A stretch of DNA of 14,129 nucleotides from CAZVYN01 sp964631125 (GTDB lineage: Bacteria; Eisenbacteria; RBG-16-71-46; CAIMUX01). Each line of letters opens with the position of its first letter. Position 1 is the stretch's first letter. The stretch covers positions 1 to 14,129 of the forward strand of contig CAZVYN010000094.1 of assembly GCA_964631125.1 (NCBI GenBank), in the 5' to 3' direction. The notes under the pieces were generated by a model that ran no database searches, was not told where the DNA came from, and saw only the letters and a list, made by a program, of their open reading frames with translations. A program made the translations under genes and the position numbers. Below, piece after piece: positions 1 through 8,956 of the stretch.

Positions 1-46
1 GGGGATGAGAACCGGGGCGTCGGGGCGTCAGGAGCGAAATGGCTCG

Positions 47-76
47 TTGGCAAGCGGAATAGGTAAGGGGTAACGT
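47..76 (+). promoter_or_regulatory. Candidate sigma70-type promoter of the MarR-GNAT gene
   Basis: TTGGCA at 47-52 matches five of six positions of the -35 consensus. After an 18-nt spacer comes TAACGT at 71-76, which only fits the loose TAnnnT form of a -10 box. Transcription would begin near 83, downstream of the alternative TTG codon at 80, which supports the ATG at 125 as the real start. The -10 box is weak, so this is a tentative call. Confidence 0.4.
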
Positions 77-91
77 TTCTTGGGTGGGTTC

Positions 92-117
92 GGAGGCGGT
101 CGGCCTTTGGGCCGACC
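92..117 (+). promoter_or_regulatory. Shine-Dalgarno plus leader hairpin (possible MarR operator)
   Basis: GGAGG at 92-96 is the only good Shine-Dalgarno sequence ahead of the ATG at 125, but it lies 28 nt away. Between them is a perfect inverted repeat, GGTCGGCC (98-105) / GGCCGACC (110-117), with a 4-nt loop TTTG. If the hairpin folds, the effective spacing becomes 8 nt (base 97 plus 118-124), which is ideal. The same dyad could instead, or also, be an operator for the encoded MarR-type regulator. The palindrome and spacing are seen directly; both functions are inferred. Confidence 0.5.
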
Positions 118-124
118 ACAATTT

Positions 125-1117
125 ATGGACGTCATCCGTGAACTTGGTGAACTTGCTTTTGCCAGCCGACTGCGCCGACTGGCGGAGCGGCTGCACCGAG
201 ACGCCACGCGCCTCTACCAAGAGCATGACCTCGAGTTCGAGGCGCGTTGGTTCCCTCTGGTCTATCTCCTGCGCCGAGGTGATTCGATGCCTTTGACAAA
301 GGCGGCGCGCCTACTCGGAGTCACGCATCCCGCCGTGCATCAGCTCGCCGGCGAGTTGACGAAACGTGGACTCCTCCGTTCCGACCGAGACGACGGCGAC
401 GTGCGCCGCCGACTCCTGGTCCTGACCTCGGAAGGACGCTCCCTCTCCGACCGGCTGGCCCCGCTCTGGGATGACATCGCCAACGCGACGCGGGAAGTGG
501 TGGCGTCCAGCGCCCCCGACCTCCTGTCGGAACTCGAACGGATCGAACGCAGCCTGGACGAGTCGAGCATCTATGACCGCGTCCGCCGGCGCGCGAAAGC
601 GCGGGAGTTCGCCAGGATCGAGATCCTCGACTACACGCCCCGGCTGAAGCCGCACTTCCGGCGCCTGAATCTCGAGTGGCTGCAGAAGGAATTCGCCGTC
701 GAGCCGCACGACGAGCGCATTCTCTCGGATCCGAACGGGCAGATCTTGCGCCCGGGAGGCGCGATCTTCTTCGCCCGACTGGACGGACTCATCGTCGGGA
801 CCTGCGCGCTGTTGCGGATCGACGCGACGACATTCGAACTGACCAAGCTCGCCGTGACCGAGCCGGCGCGCGGACGTCAAGTGGGCAAGCGGCTGGTGCT
901 CGCGGCGATCGCACGCGCCCGAGAGGAGGGTGCGCATCACCTTCGCCTCGACACCTCGCCCCGCTTGACGGCCGCGAACCGGCTGTATCAACAACTCGGT
1001 TTCGTCGACGCCTCGACGGGCGACGGCGCGACACGGTACCAACGTCCCACCCTCTCGATGTCGCTCACACTCGCGGCGGACCAGAAGCGTCGGCCGCGAA
1101 AGAGGCTCGCGCCATGA
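125..1117 (+). CDS. MarR-family winged-helix / GNAT acetyltransferase fusion protein
   Basis: The protein is 330 aa. Residues ~10-110 form a MarR-type winged helix: the DNA-reading part is around LTKAARLLGVTHPAVHQLAG (57-76), and the wing is around SDRDDGDVRRRLLVLTSEGR (86-105). Residues ~165-312 form a GNAT acetyltransferase fold with the acetyl-CoA loop RGRQVGKRL (249-257) and the typical end ANRLYQQLGFV (284-294). Such fusions are known as cytoplasmic transcription regulators that also acetylate a small molecule or amine; the substrate here cannot be told. I chose ATG 125 because homologues begin close to this residue and the predicted transcript starts after the alternative TTG at 80 (which would add 15 residues). 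The stop overlaps the next start by 4 nt (ATGA), so the two genes are probably cotranscribed and coupled. Autoregulation through the leader palindrome is possible. Confidence 0.9.
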   Translation: MDVIRELGELAFASRLRRLAERLHRDATRLYQEHDLEFEARWFPLVYLLRRGDSMPLTKAARLLGVTHPAVHQLAGELTKRGLLRSDRDDGDVRRRLLVLTSEGRSLSDRLAPLWDDIANATREVVASSAPDLLSELERIERSLDESSIYDRVRRRAKAREFARIEILDYTPRLKPHFRRLNLEWLQKEFAVEPHDERILSDPNGQILRPGGAIFFARLDGLIVGTCALLRIDATTFELTKLAVTEPARGRQVGKRLVLAAIARAREEGAHHLRLDTSPRLTAANRLYQQLGFVDASTGDGATRYQRPTLSMSLTLAADQKRRPRKRLAP

Positions 1118-1929
1118 CCGCACTGCGTCCGACTCTTGTTTCGCTCGTCGCGCTCGTGTCGGCCGGCGTCGGCGCCGAAGCGCGACTCGTCGTCCCCGCG
1201 CCGCGCGGAGTCGACGACGGCGGGCCGTGGATGGCGGCGCCGTTCGATCTGACGGGCGACCCCGAGCGTGCGATCCGCGCCATGCTCGAAGGGACCTACG
1301 TCCCCGGTCTGGCCCGTCTCGATCTCGGACTCCTCGGTCGTTGCCTCTTGGCTGACACGCGCCACGTCGAGGTCGACGGGGATGCGATCGAGTCGGCGCT
1401 CACACCCGAGTGGGTCGCTCTGCAGCAATCGACCGGCGACGCGAGCGACTTCGGGGCTCTGCGCACCGCCTCCGTCGACTGGGTCGACGCAACGGGCGAT
1501 GTCGCCCAGGTGAAGGTGCGACTCGAGTTCGCCGCCTGCGTCACCAACGACTATCTGTCGCTCGTGCGCCTGGGCGGCGACTGGCGCGTGGTGGCGAAGA
1601 CCTCGCGCGCGCTCGGCCTCGAGGACGGCGACCCGAGTCCCGACGTCCTGCCGGTCGATCAGATCGAGGCGACGCTGCGAGAGTTCCTCCTGGCGGAAGC
1701 CGATCCCGCGCACACGGGCGTCCGAACCTGGGAAGCCGATCCGCTCAGATCCGAGGCGGGTCCGCTCGAGGAGGTGCGCGTCTTGGAGGCGGCGGCGGAC
1801 GGTCGCATGGCGAGCGTGAAGTTGGAGTCGACCTACAAGTCGGGTCGGATCATCGACTATTGGACCCTGCTCTCGACCGCGGACGGATGGCAGGCCCTGA
1901 CTCGCGTCTCCGGCCCCGCGGCCAGTTGA
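1114..1929 (+). CDS. Predicted secreted protein with two NTF2/lumazine-binding-like domains
   Basis: The protein is 271 aa. Residues 1-23 look like a signal peptide: Arg5, then a Leu/Val/Ala core, ending around AEA. Two similar alpha+beta modules follow. Module 1 (about 50-166) begins with ERAIRAMLEGTYVPGLARLD and ends with LVRLGGDWRVVAKTS. Module 2 (about 182-265) begins with DQIEATLREFLLAEA and ends with YWTLLSTADGWQALTRV. Both have the form of the SnoaL/'putative lumazine-binding' branch of NTF2-like folds: an N-terminal helix, then strands ending in '..W.(V/A)(V/L)..'. These domains bind small ligands or act as scaffolds; no catalytic residue can be named. The start ATG overlaps the MarR-GNAT stop and has AGAGG 8 nt upstream. 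Coupling to a regulator-acetyltransferase suggests a shared stress or small-molecule response, which is inference. Confidence 0.72.
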   Translation: MTALRPTLVSLVALVSAGVGAEARLVVPAPRGVDDGGPWMAAPFDLTGDPERAIRAMLEGTYVPGLARLDLGLLGRCLLADTRHVEVDGDAIESALTPEWVALQQSTGDASDFGALRTASVDWVDATGDVAQVKVRLEFAACVTNDYLSLVRLGGDWRVVAKTSRALGLEDGDPSPDVLPVDQIEATLREFLLAEADPAHTGVRTWEADPLRSEAGPLEEVRVLEAAADGRMASVKLESTYKSGRIIDYWTLLSTADGWQALTRVSGPAAS

Positions 1930-1931
1930 CG

Positions 1932-1950
1932 GCGCGAGCGCAGCTCGCGT
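1932..1950 (+). other. Stem-loop just after the secreted-protein stop codon
   Basis: GCGCGAGC (1932-1939) pairs with GCTCGCGT (1943-1950) around a 3-nt loop, giving eight pairs including one G-U. It begins 2 nt after the TGA at 1927-1929. No T-run follows, so it is not a standard intrinsic terminator. It may mark a processed or Rho-dependent 3' end. Confidence 0.35.
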
Positions 1951-1995
1951 CGTCCAAGCTCTCCGCCGCCTGAGCCTACCCGATCCAGATTCGAG

Positions 1996-2023
1996 TTGAG
2001 CGGCGCACGGCGCTGCCTATAAT
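1996..2023 (+). promoter_or_regulatory. Strong sigma70-type promoter of the ClpX-like gene
   Basis: TTGAGC (1996-2001, four of six consensus -35 positions) is separated by 16 nt from a perfect -10 box TATAAT (2018-2023). Transcription would start near 2030, leaving a leader of roughly 54 nt with a GGGAGGAA Shine-Dalgarno at 2072-2079 ahead of ATG 2084. An exact TATAAT in such GC-rich sequence is unlikely by chance, so this is the most convincing promoter in the window. Confidence 0.7.
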
Positions 2024-2083
2024 CCGCGGACCTCGAGGCCAACCCACGATCCACGTCTCACACTCGAAGTAGGGAGGAAGGGC

Positions 2084-3673
2084 ATGTCATCCCTCGACAG
2101 GCCGGCTTCGAGCGACGACCGACTCCCTGCCCCTTCCGAGATGATCGCGCACCTGGATCGCTTCGCCTTCGGGCAGTCCGAAGCGAAGCAAGCGCTCGCC
2201 AACTGTTTCTACGCGCACTACCTCGGCGTCGCGTATCGCCACCTGCATCCCGAGCAGAGCGATCCATTCGGCCGCAATCACATGCTGCTGTTGGGGCCGA
2301 CCGGCTGCGGAAAGTCGTACCTGGTGCGCAAGCTCGCGGAGCACTTGCAACTGCCGTTCGTCTTCGGCAGCGCGGCGGGACTGGTCGAGGCGGGCTACGT
2401 CGGAGAGGGCCAGGTCGACTCGCTCGTGCGCGCGCTCCTCGTTCGCGCCGAGTTCGACGTCCGCGCGGCGCAGCACGGCATGATCTTCCTCGACGAGATC
2501 GACAAGATCCGCCGGCAGACCACCGGCGCCCGCGACGTCTCGGGCGAAGGGGTCCAGAACGCGCTCCTCACCTTGATGGACGGCCGCATCGTGACCGTGC
2601 GGATCAACGGCGACTGCTACGAGGTCGACACCTCGCAGATCCTCTTCGTCTGCGCCGGCGCGTTCGTCCGCCTGGCGCGGCAGATCCGTCGCCGTCTGCA
2701 ACTCCCCCCCGGCGCCCACGATCCGAGCGACGACGATTTGCTGGCGCGGGTCGCCGCCGAGGATCTCGAGCGGTACGGGATGATCCCCGAGCTCGTCGGG
2801 CGCTTCTCCGCCATCCGCGCGGTCCGCTCACTCGGGGCCGAGGACCATCGGCGCGTGCTCTTCGAGACGGAAGAGTCGCCGCTCCTGCAGCAGCGCCGCT
2901 TCTTCGAGATGCACGGAGTCGAGTTGGTCGTGACCGACGGCGCGATCGAGGCGATCGTCGAGCAGTCGACGGGGATGGGCACCGGCGTGCGCGGATTGCG
3001 CGCGCTCGTCCAGAGCGTCCTCGCCGCCCCGCGCGGTCGACTTCCCGAGTTGCATGCGGCGGGGATCGGTCGCGTCACGCTGACTGAAGGCGCGGTCCGC
3101 GGATGGGAGGACTCGGTGCTAGAGCCGCTCTCCGTCGCGCCGACTCGCCGCCCGCCCGCCGACGCGCTCCGTCGCAGTGCGCGCCAGCTCAGTCGCCCCT
3201 CGGCCAACGCTCGGCTCCAGGCGCTCGCCCGTCAGATGGATCGACCCCTCGCGGGGGATCGCCCTCGCTCGGAGGGGCGCGAGGCGACGCCTCCGCGCGA
3301 TCTGGTGCGGCGGCAGATGGACCGGCTCAAGGTCACGCTGGGATGGCGCCGAGCGCGGCGAGCGGCGCGGCTGCTCTGGTGGAGTCTGGAGGAGCGCCAC
3401 GCCGATCGGCCCGAGCAGATGCTGCTGCTCGCGGATTGGCTCGTCTCGCACGAGGTGACGATCGACGAGTTCTTCGTGGCGTCGCTCTGCGCCGAATCGG
3501 ACGACATCGCCGCCATCCGCGAGTCGGTCGACCAGCTCCGGCGCCGGAACGATGGTCGGATCGTCGAGCCCTCGCCGACCCGGAGGGAGGCGCCGCGGCG
3601 GAAGCCCGCTCGGCCGCCGATGAGTCGTGAGCGACCGGCCGACTGGCTCTTCGACCCCGAAGAGGATCGGTAG
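2084..3673 (+). CDS. ClpX-like AAA+ ATPase lacking zinc domain and ClpP-docking loop
   Basis: The protein is 529 aa. Residues ~18-345 align by eye with the ClpX AAA+ core: Walker A GPTGCGKS (71-78), pore loop GYVG (104-107), Walker B MIFLDEIDK (133-141), RDVSGEGVQNALLTLMDG (150-167), arginine-finger motif IPELVGR (234-240) and sensor-2 GVRGLR (301-306). ATP-driven threading of proteins through a hexamer pore is therefore expected in the cytoplasm. Three ClpX parts are absent: the N-terminal Cys4 zinc domain, the IGF loop that docks ClpP (residues ~203-215 are short and read RRLQLPPGAHDPS), and the RKH loop (only RINGDCYE before VDTS). Residues ~350-529 are an Arg-rich extension I do not recognise; 405-490 looks helical. 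The gene stands alone behind its own promoter. It is probably an unfoldase or remodeller acting without ClpP. Housekeeping ClpX is unlikely, and HslU is excluded by the ClpX-type motifs. Confidence 0.85.
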   Translation: MSSLDRPASSDDRLPAPSEMIAHLDRFAFGQSEAKQALANCFYAHYLGVAYRHLHPEQSDPFGRNHMLLLGPTGCGKSYLVRKLAEHLQLPFVFGSAAGLVEAGYVGEGQVDSLVRALLVRAEFDVRAAQHGMIFLDEIDKIRRQTTGARDVSGEGVQNALLTLMDGRIVTVRINGDCYEVDTSQILFVCAGAFVRLARQIRRRLQLPPGAHDPSDDDLLARVAAEDLERYGMIPELVGRFSAIRAVRSLGAEDHRRVLFETEESPLLQQRRFFEMHGVELVVTDGAIEAIVEQSTGMGTGVRGLRALVQSVLAAPRGRLPELHAAGIGRVTLTEGAVRGWEDSVLEPLSVAPTRRPPADALRRSARQLSRPSANARLQALARQMDRPLAGDRPRSEGREATPPRDLVRRQMDRLKVTLGWRRARRAARLLWWSLEERHADRPEQMLLLADWLVSHEVTIDEFFVASLCAESDDIAAIRESVDQLRRRNDGRIVEPSPTRREAPRRKPARPPMSRERPADWLFDPEEDR

Positions 3674-3694
3674 CCCGCCCGCAACGATCGGCTC

Positions 3695-3724
3695 TTGGGA
3701 GACGTAGCGGGTTGTTGCTAGGCT
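3695..3724 (+). promoter_or_regulatory. Candidate extended -10 promoter of the peptide-import operon
   Basis: TTGGGA (3695-3700) is followed after 18 nt by TAGGCT (3719-3724). The -10 is preceded by TG one base upstream (TGC at 3716-3718), an extended -10 element. The start of transcription would be near 3731, about 40 nt before ATG 3772. The position in the 98-nt gap before the operon fits, but both hexamers are imperfect. Confidence 0.45.
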
Positions 3725-3771
3725 GCGACGCGTTGGTCGCGATCTGATTGCCGGGGGGAGACGGGGAGGCG

Positions 3772-4824
3772 ATGGCGAAATCCCGGGGGAATGCCCTCCG
3801 CACCTACATCATCCGCCGCTTCCTGCTCATGATCCCCACCTTCCTCGGGATCACCTTTGCGGTCTTCATCCTCTGTCAGTTCGTTCCGGGCGGTCCGATC
3901 GACCAATTGAAGATGCGCCTGGCTGGCGGTGTGGCCGGCGAAACCGGCGCGGTCGGCGGATCCAACCTCCAGAGTTCCGTCGCCATCCCCGAAGACCAGT
4001 TGAAGCTCCTCAATGAGTACTACGGCTTCGACAAGCCGATCGTGGTCCGCTACTTCGTCTATCTGAAGAATCTGCTGACACTCGATCTCGGGACATCGTT
4101 CCGTTACACCGAGCCGGTCATCGACATCATCAAGCAGCGGTTGCCCGTTTCGCTCACTTACGGGCTCATCACCACGTTCCTCACCTACGCGATCTGCATC
4201 CCGCTCGGGATCTGGAAGGCGCTGCATCACAAGTCGGTCGGCGACAATCTCTCCTCTTTCACTATCTTCCTGCTCTACTCGATCCCGGGTTATGCACTCG
4301 GCGCGGTCTTGCTCGGTCTGCTCGCGGTGCAGCACAGCTGGTTCCCTCTGGCGGGATTCCAGAGCGCCGACTTCGCGGAGCTCACTTTCTGGGGCAAGTT
4401 GAAGGATGTGGCCCACCACGCCGTCCTGCCGCTCATCTGCTGGTCGATCCATCTCTTCGCCGTCATGACGATCCTGATGAAGAACAGCCTGATGGAGAAC
4501 ATGAGCTCCGACTACGTGAAGACCGCCTTGGCCAAGGGACTGACCTGGCCGCGCGCGGTCTTCGGTCACGCGGTGCGCAACTCGCTCATTCCGCTCGCGA
4601 CCAGCTTCGGCAACAACATCGCCCTCGTGCTGGCGGGGTCGCTCCTGATCGAGCGCGTCTTCAACATCCCCGGAATGGGCATGCTCTTCTTCGAGTCGAT
4701 CACGTCGCGTGACTATCCCGTCGTCATGGGATTCACGGTCATCGGCGCGATCCTGCAGCTCTTCGGGAACCTGCTCTCCGACCTGACGGTGGCCGCGGTC
4801 GACCCGCGCGTGCGTTTCGAGTGA
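3772..4824 (+). CDS. yejB: Peptide ABC transporter permease, YejB-type
   Basis: The protein is 350 aa. It forms one half of the inner-membrane channel of a YejABEF-like oligopeptide importer. It opens with YIIRRFLLMIPTFLGITFAV (residues 12-31), the usual first helix of OppB/YejB permeases. The YejB-specific FVPGGPIDQ (37-45) and YGFDKPI (84-90) follow, then further membrane helices around 130-150, 162-185, 220-237, 275-293 and 318-340. The cytoplasmic coupling helix that docks the ATPases is in SSDYVKTALAKGLTWPRAVF (245-264). The C-terminus DPRVRFE matches the family ending. ATG 3772 is preferred: GGGGGGAG at 3753-3760 is its Shine-Dalgarno, whereas the alternative TTG at 3748 precedes it. 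The stop overlaps the next start (TGATG), so it is the first gene of a coupled operon. Confidence 0.9.
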   Translation: MAKSRGNALRTYIIRRFLLMIPTFLGITFAVFILCQFVPGGPIDQLKMRLAGGVAGETGAVGGSNLQSSVAIPEDQLKLLNEYYGFDKPIVVRYFVYLKNLLTLDLGTSFRYTEPVIDIIKQRLPVSLTYGLITTFLTYAICIPLGIWKALHHKSVGDNLSSFTIFLLYSIPGYALGAVLLGLLAVQHSWFPLAGFQSADFAELTFWGKLKDVAHHAVLPLICWSIHLFAVMTILMKNSLMENMSSDYVKTALAKGLTWPRAVFGHAVRNSLIPLATSFGNNIALVLAGSLLIERVFNIPGMGMLFFESITSRDYPVVMGFTVIGAILQLFGNLLSDLTVAAVDPRVRFE

Positions 4825-5885
4825 TGTTCGGACTCCGTCTCGACCCGGTCACGGCCGACCGATTCCGGCGCTTCCGCCGGATCAAGCGCGGCTATTACGC
4901 GCTCATCCTGCTGTGCGTCTTGACCTTTCTCTCGCTCTTCGCCGACTTCATCGCGAACCGACGCGCCATCTTCGTCTGGCATCAAGGGAAGGCCTATTTT
5001 CCCACCTTCGTGTTCCATACCATGGCGGAGTTCGGCCAGAAAGATGAGTTCGGCTTCGACGACATGGAGGCCGACTACGTCGCGCTGAAGGAGCGTTTCG
5101 CGCGCGAGGGCGGCGGCCGGGTCATCATGCCGATGGTGCCGCACGATCCGTATGAACCCGACTTCGCCTACGACGAGCCGCCCCCCAACCCGCCCGACTC
5201 GAGACACTGGTTCGGCACCGACTCCCAAGGGCGCGATGTCTTCGCGCGACTCTTGTACGGTTTCCGCATCTCGATCTTCTTCGCGCTCTCGCTCGTCATC
5301 GTCGGTCAGACCGTGGGCACGATCATCGGCGCGCTCCAAGGGTTCCTGGCCGGCAAATTCGACCTCCTGAGCCAGCGCGTGATCGAGATCTGGGCGTCGC
5401 TTCCGTTCCTCTATGTCGTCATCGTCATCTCGACCTTCGTCGTGCCGAGTTTCTGGATGTTGGTCACGATCTTGGCCGCGTTCCAATGGATCGGGATCAC
5501 ATACTACATGCGAACCGAGGTCTACCGCGAGAAGACGCGCGAGTATGCGTTGGCGGCCCGGTCCTTCGGCGCCTCGCGCGGACGCCTCATCTTCCGGCAC
5601 CTCTTGCCGAACTGCATCACGCCGCTGGTGACCTTCACCCCCTTCGCGGTCGTCGGCGCGATCTCGACCCTGACGGGGTTGGACTACCTGGGCTTCGGTC
5701 TACCCGCCCCCACTCCGAGCTGGGGCGAGATGATCGATCAGGCGCTGCAGAGCGACAACCGCGACAAGACCTGGCTGGCGATCGCCCCCTTCACAGCCCT
5801 CTCGCTCACCCTCTTCCTCGTCACGTTGATCGGCGAGTCGGTGCGCGAGGCGTTCGATCCGAAGCAGTACGCGAGGTACGAGTGA
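4824..5885 (+). CDS. yejE: Peptide ABC transporter permease, YejE-type
   Basis: The protein is 353 aa. It is the second inner-membrane permease, partner of YejB. It shows the N-terminal cytoplasmic RFRRFRRIKRGYYALILL region (13-30) with the first helix. A long periplasmic segment (~45-128) contains QGKAYFP, as in YejE. The OppC-type signature HWFGTDSQGRDVFARLLYG follows (128-146), then the coupling loop EYALAARSFGASRGRLIFRH (240-259). It ends with LDYLGFGLPAPTPSWGEM and IGESVREAFDP, typical of YejE. The start is the ATG overlapping the yejB stop (TGATG); a GTG one codon upstream (4821) is possible. There is no clear Shine-Dalgarno, consistent with translation by reinitiation. It in turn overlaps yejA by one base. 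Confidence 0.9.
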   Translation: MFGLRLDPVTADRFRRFRRIKRGYYALILLCVLTFLSLFADFIANRRAIFVWHQGKAYFPTFVFHTMAEFGQKDEFGFDDMEADYVALKERFAREGGGRVIMPMVPHDPYEPDFAYDEPPPNPPDSRHWFGTDSQGRDVFARLLYGFRISIFFALSLVIVGQTVGTIIGALQGFLAGKFDLLSQRVIEIWASLPFLYVVIVISTFVVPSFWMLVTILAAFQWIGITYYMRTEVYREKTREYALAARSFGASRGRLIFRHLLPNCITPLVTFTPFAVVGAISTLTGLDYLGFGLPAPTPSWGEMIDQALQSDNRDKTWLAIAPFTALSLTLFLVTLIGESVREAFDPKQYARYE

Positions 5886-7912
5886 TGGACAGACAACAGG
5901 AAAGACAACGGGGAAGCCAACGGGGAGCAGAGCAAGCGACGCGCTTCGCGCGGTCTTGGTACAGCGTGGGCGTGGGGATGGTGCTGCTGTGCGTAGGGGG
6001 GGCGGTTTTTCCGGAGTCGGCCGTCGCTGAAGCGACGACCGACGTCGTGGGCGCGAGCGAAGATTCGCAAGTGGTGACGCTCTACGACGTCTCGAAGCTC
6101 GTGTGGGAGACGAACGAGACCGATCCGCCGATCGGCGATCCCAACGCGAAGAAGGGCGGGACGTTCCGGACCTATGACACCTCGTACCCGCTCACCTTCC
6201 GGCTCGTCGGTCCCAACTCGAATGACAGCTTCGCCGGATGGAATCGGAAGTTCACCATGGATTTCGCGCTCGTCCTCCGCCATCCGACCACCGACAACTA
6301 CATCCCTTGGATGGCGTCGCACTGGTCGGTGCAGGACGATCACAAGACCGTCTTCTACAAGCTTCACCGCGACGCGGTCTGGAGCGACGGACGACCGATC
6401 ACCGCGCATGACTACGTCTTCACGTCGGAAATGATGCGCAGCACCAAGATCGTCGACCCTTACTACAACGACTATTTCGCGACCCACTACGCGTCGGTCG
6501 AAGCGATCGACGACTACACCCTGAAGGTGGTCGGCGCGCACGAGAGCTGGCGTCCGCTGGAGGATTTCGGCCTCTGGGCGATGCCGCGCCACACCAACCT
6601 GCTCGATGACGAGTGGGTGACGCGCACCAACCTGACCCCGCTTGTCGTGCAGGGCCCGTACACGCTGACCGAGCAGGTCTCGGGGCAGTACGTCACCTTC
6701 ACGCGGCAGAAGAACTGGTGGGGCGAGAAGCAGCGGTACTTCCAGGGGATGTACAACCCCGACCACCTCCGCATCCAGACGATCAGCGACCAGAATCGCG
6801 CCTTCGACTTCTTCCAGAAAGGGGAGATCGACTTCTACACCATCACGAGCGCCAAGCGTTGGGCGACGGAAATGGACTTCCCCGCGCTGAAGAACGGCTG
6901 GGTGCACCGCAAGCGACTGTTCATCGACTTCCCGCAGGGGATCTACGGCATGGCAATGAACTTGGAGAAGCCGGTTTTCCAGAACCAGCACTTCCGCAAG
7001 GCGCTGCAGTACCTCTTCGACTTCGACGAGCTGAACAACAAGATGATGTTCGGCGCCTACTACCGGCAGATCTCGGCCTTCACCGGTTCCGAGTACAGCA
7101 ACCGCGACTTGGTCCCCTACGGCTTCGACCCGGTCAAGGGACGCGAGCATCTCCGCCGGGCCGGATTCACCAAGCGCGGCCGCGACGGCATCTTCGTCGA
7201 CGAAGATGGCCGCCGCGCGGCCTTCACCTTCACCTACGGCTCGAAGAGCCTGGAGAAGCACTTCACCGTCATCAAGCAGAAGTACCGCCGACTCGGCGTC
7301 GACATGGTGCTGCAACTGCTGGAGCCGGGCACCGCCTTCGAGCGCGGCCTGGAGCGCCAGTTCGAGATGACGCTGATGTCGCGGACGACCAATTTCTATC
7401 CCTCCCCGCACCAGTACTACGCCTCGGTCTTCAAGAAGAGCCGCAACAACAACAACGTTTGGTACTACGGGACCGCCCACACCGACACGCTGATCGACGT
7501 GTTCCGCTACGACATGGACCGCGACAAGCGGCTCCAGGCGATGTACGAGCTCGACGCCATCCTCCAGGACGAAGCGTTCTACATCCCGTTCTGGTCGTCG
7601 CCGTTCATCCGCTTCGTCTACTGGGACAAGGTGCAGTGGCCTGACTTCTACATGCCGAAGCGCACCGAGCAGTACCTCGACTGGCCGGTCTTCTGGATCG
7701 ACGAGGAGCGCGAAGAGCGCCTGAAGGCGGCGATGTCGAACGGGACGTCGCTCGGCGAAGACACGGAGGTCGACGTCGATCCGTACGGCGTGAAGGCGAG
7801 TCTCGACGCCAAGACCGGCCGAGCCAACTCCGTCCTGGCCCCGGGCGCCGCCGGCGCGACAGTGGCGCCACCGGCAGCGGTCCCGGCGACGCCCGCCGCG
7901 GGATCGAACTGA
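5885..7912 (+). CDS. yejA: Peptide-binding protein of YejA type (SBP family 5)
   Basis: The protein is 675 aa. It captures peptides in the periplasm and hands them to the YejBE channel. The N-terminus has an Arg/Gln-rich stretch (1-24), a hydrophobic core (~28-42) and a likely signal cleavage after AVA (~48). The mature part fits the SBP_bac_5 fold: NAKKGGTFRTYD (87-98), WSDGRPITAHDYVFT (166-180) and QGPYTLTEQVSGQYV (256-270). YejA-like marks are FFQKGEIDFY, WATEMDF, PVFQNQHFRKALQYLFDFDELN (in two parts, 363-384) and YIPFWSSPFIRFVYWDK (566-582). About 25 extra Ala/Pro/Gly-rich residues (650-675) form a tail not needed for the fold. No lipobox is evident; Cys36 sits inside the hydrophobic core. 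The start ATG overlaps the yejE stop. In enterobacteria yejA comes first in the operon; here it is third. Confidence 0.87.
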   Translation: MDRQQERQRGSQRGAEQATRFARSWYSVGVGMVLLCVGGAVFPESAVAEATTDVVGASEDSQVVTLYDVSKLVWETNETDPPIGDPNAKKGGTFRTYDTSYPLTFRLVGPNSNDSFAGWNRKFTMDFALVLRHPTTDNYIPWMASHWSVQDDHKTVFYKLHRDAVWSDGRPITAHDYVFTSEMMRSTKIVDPYYNDYFATHYASVEAIDDYTLKVVGAHESWRPLEDFGLWAMPRHTNLLDDEWVTRTNLTPLVVQGPYTLTEQVSGQYVTFTRQKNWWGEKQRYFQGMYNPDHLRIQTISDQNRAFDFFQKGEIDFYTITSAKRWATEMDFPALKNGWVHRKRLFIDFPQGIYGMAMNLEKPVFQNQHFRKALQYLFDFDELNNKMMFGAYYRQISAFTGSEYSNRDLVPYGFDPVKGREHLRRAGFTKRGRDGIFVDEDGRRAAFTFTYGSKSLEKHFTVIKQKYRRLGVDMVLQLLEPGTAFERGLERQFEMTLMSRTTNFYPSPHQYYASVFKKSRNNNNVWYYGTAHTDTLIDVFRYDMDRDKRLQAMYELDAILQDEAFYIPFWSSPFIRFVYWDKVQWPDFYMPKRTEQYLDWPVFWIDEEREERLKAAMSNGTSLGEDTEVDVDPYGVKASLDAKTGRANSVLAPGAAGATVAPPAAVPATPAAGSN

Positions 7913-7924
7913 GCAAGGAAGAAC

Positions 7925-8952
<1,028 letters not shown>

Positions 8953-8956
<4 letters not shown>

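Noticed and set aside
80..124. TTG codon at 80 as start of the MarR-GNAT gene
   Set aside because: It lies upstream of the predicted transcription start and would add 15 Gly/Arg-rich residues across the leader hairpin; family members begin near the ATG at 125.
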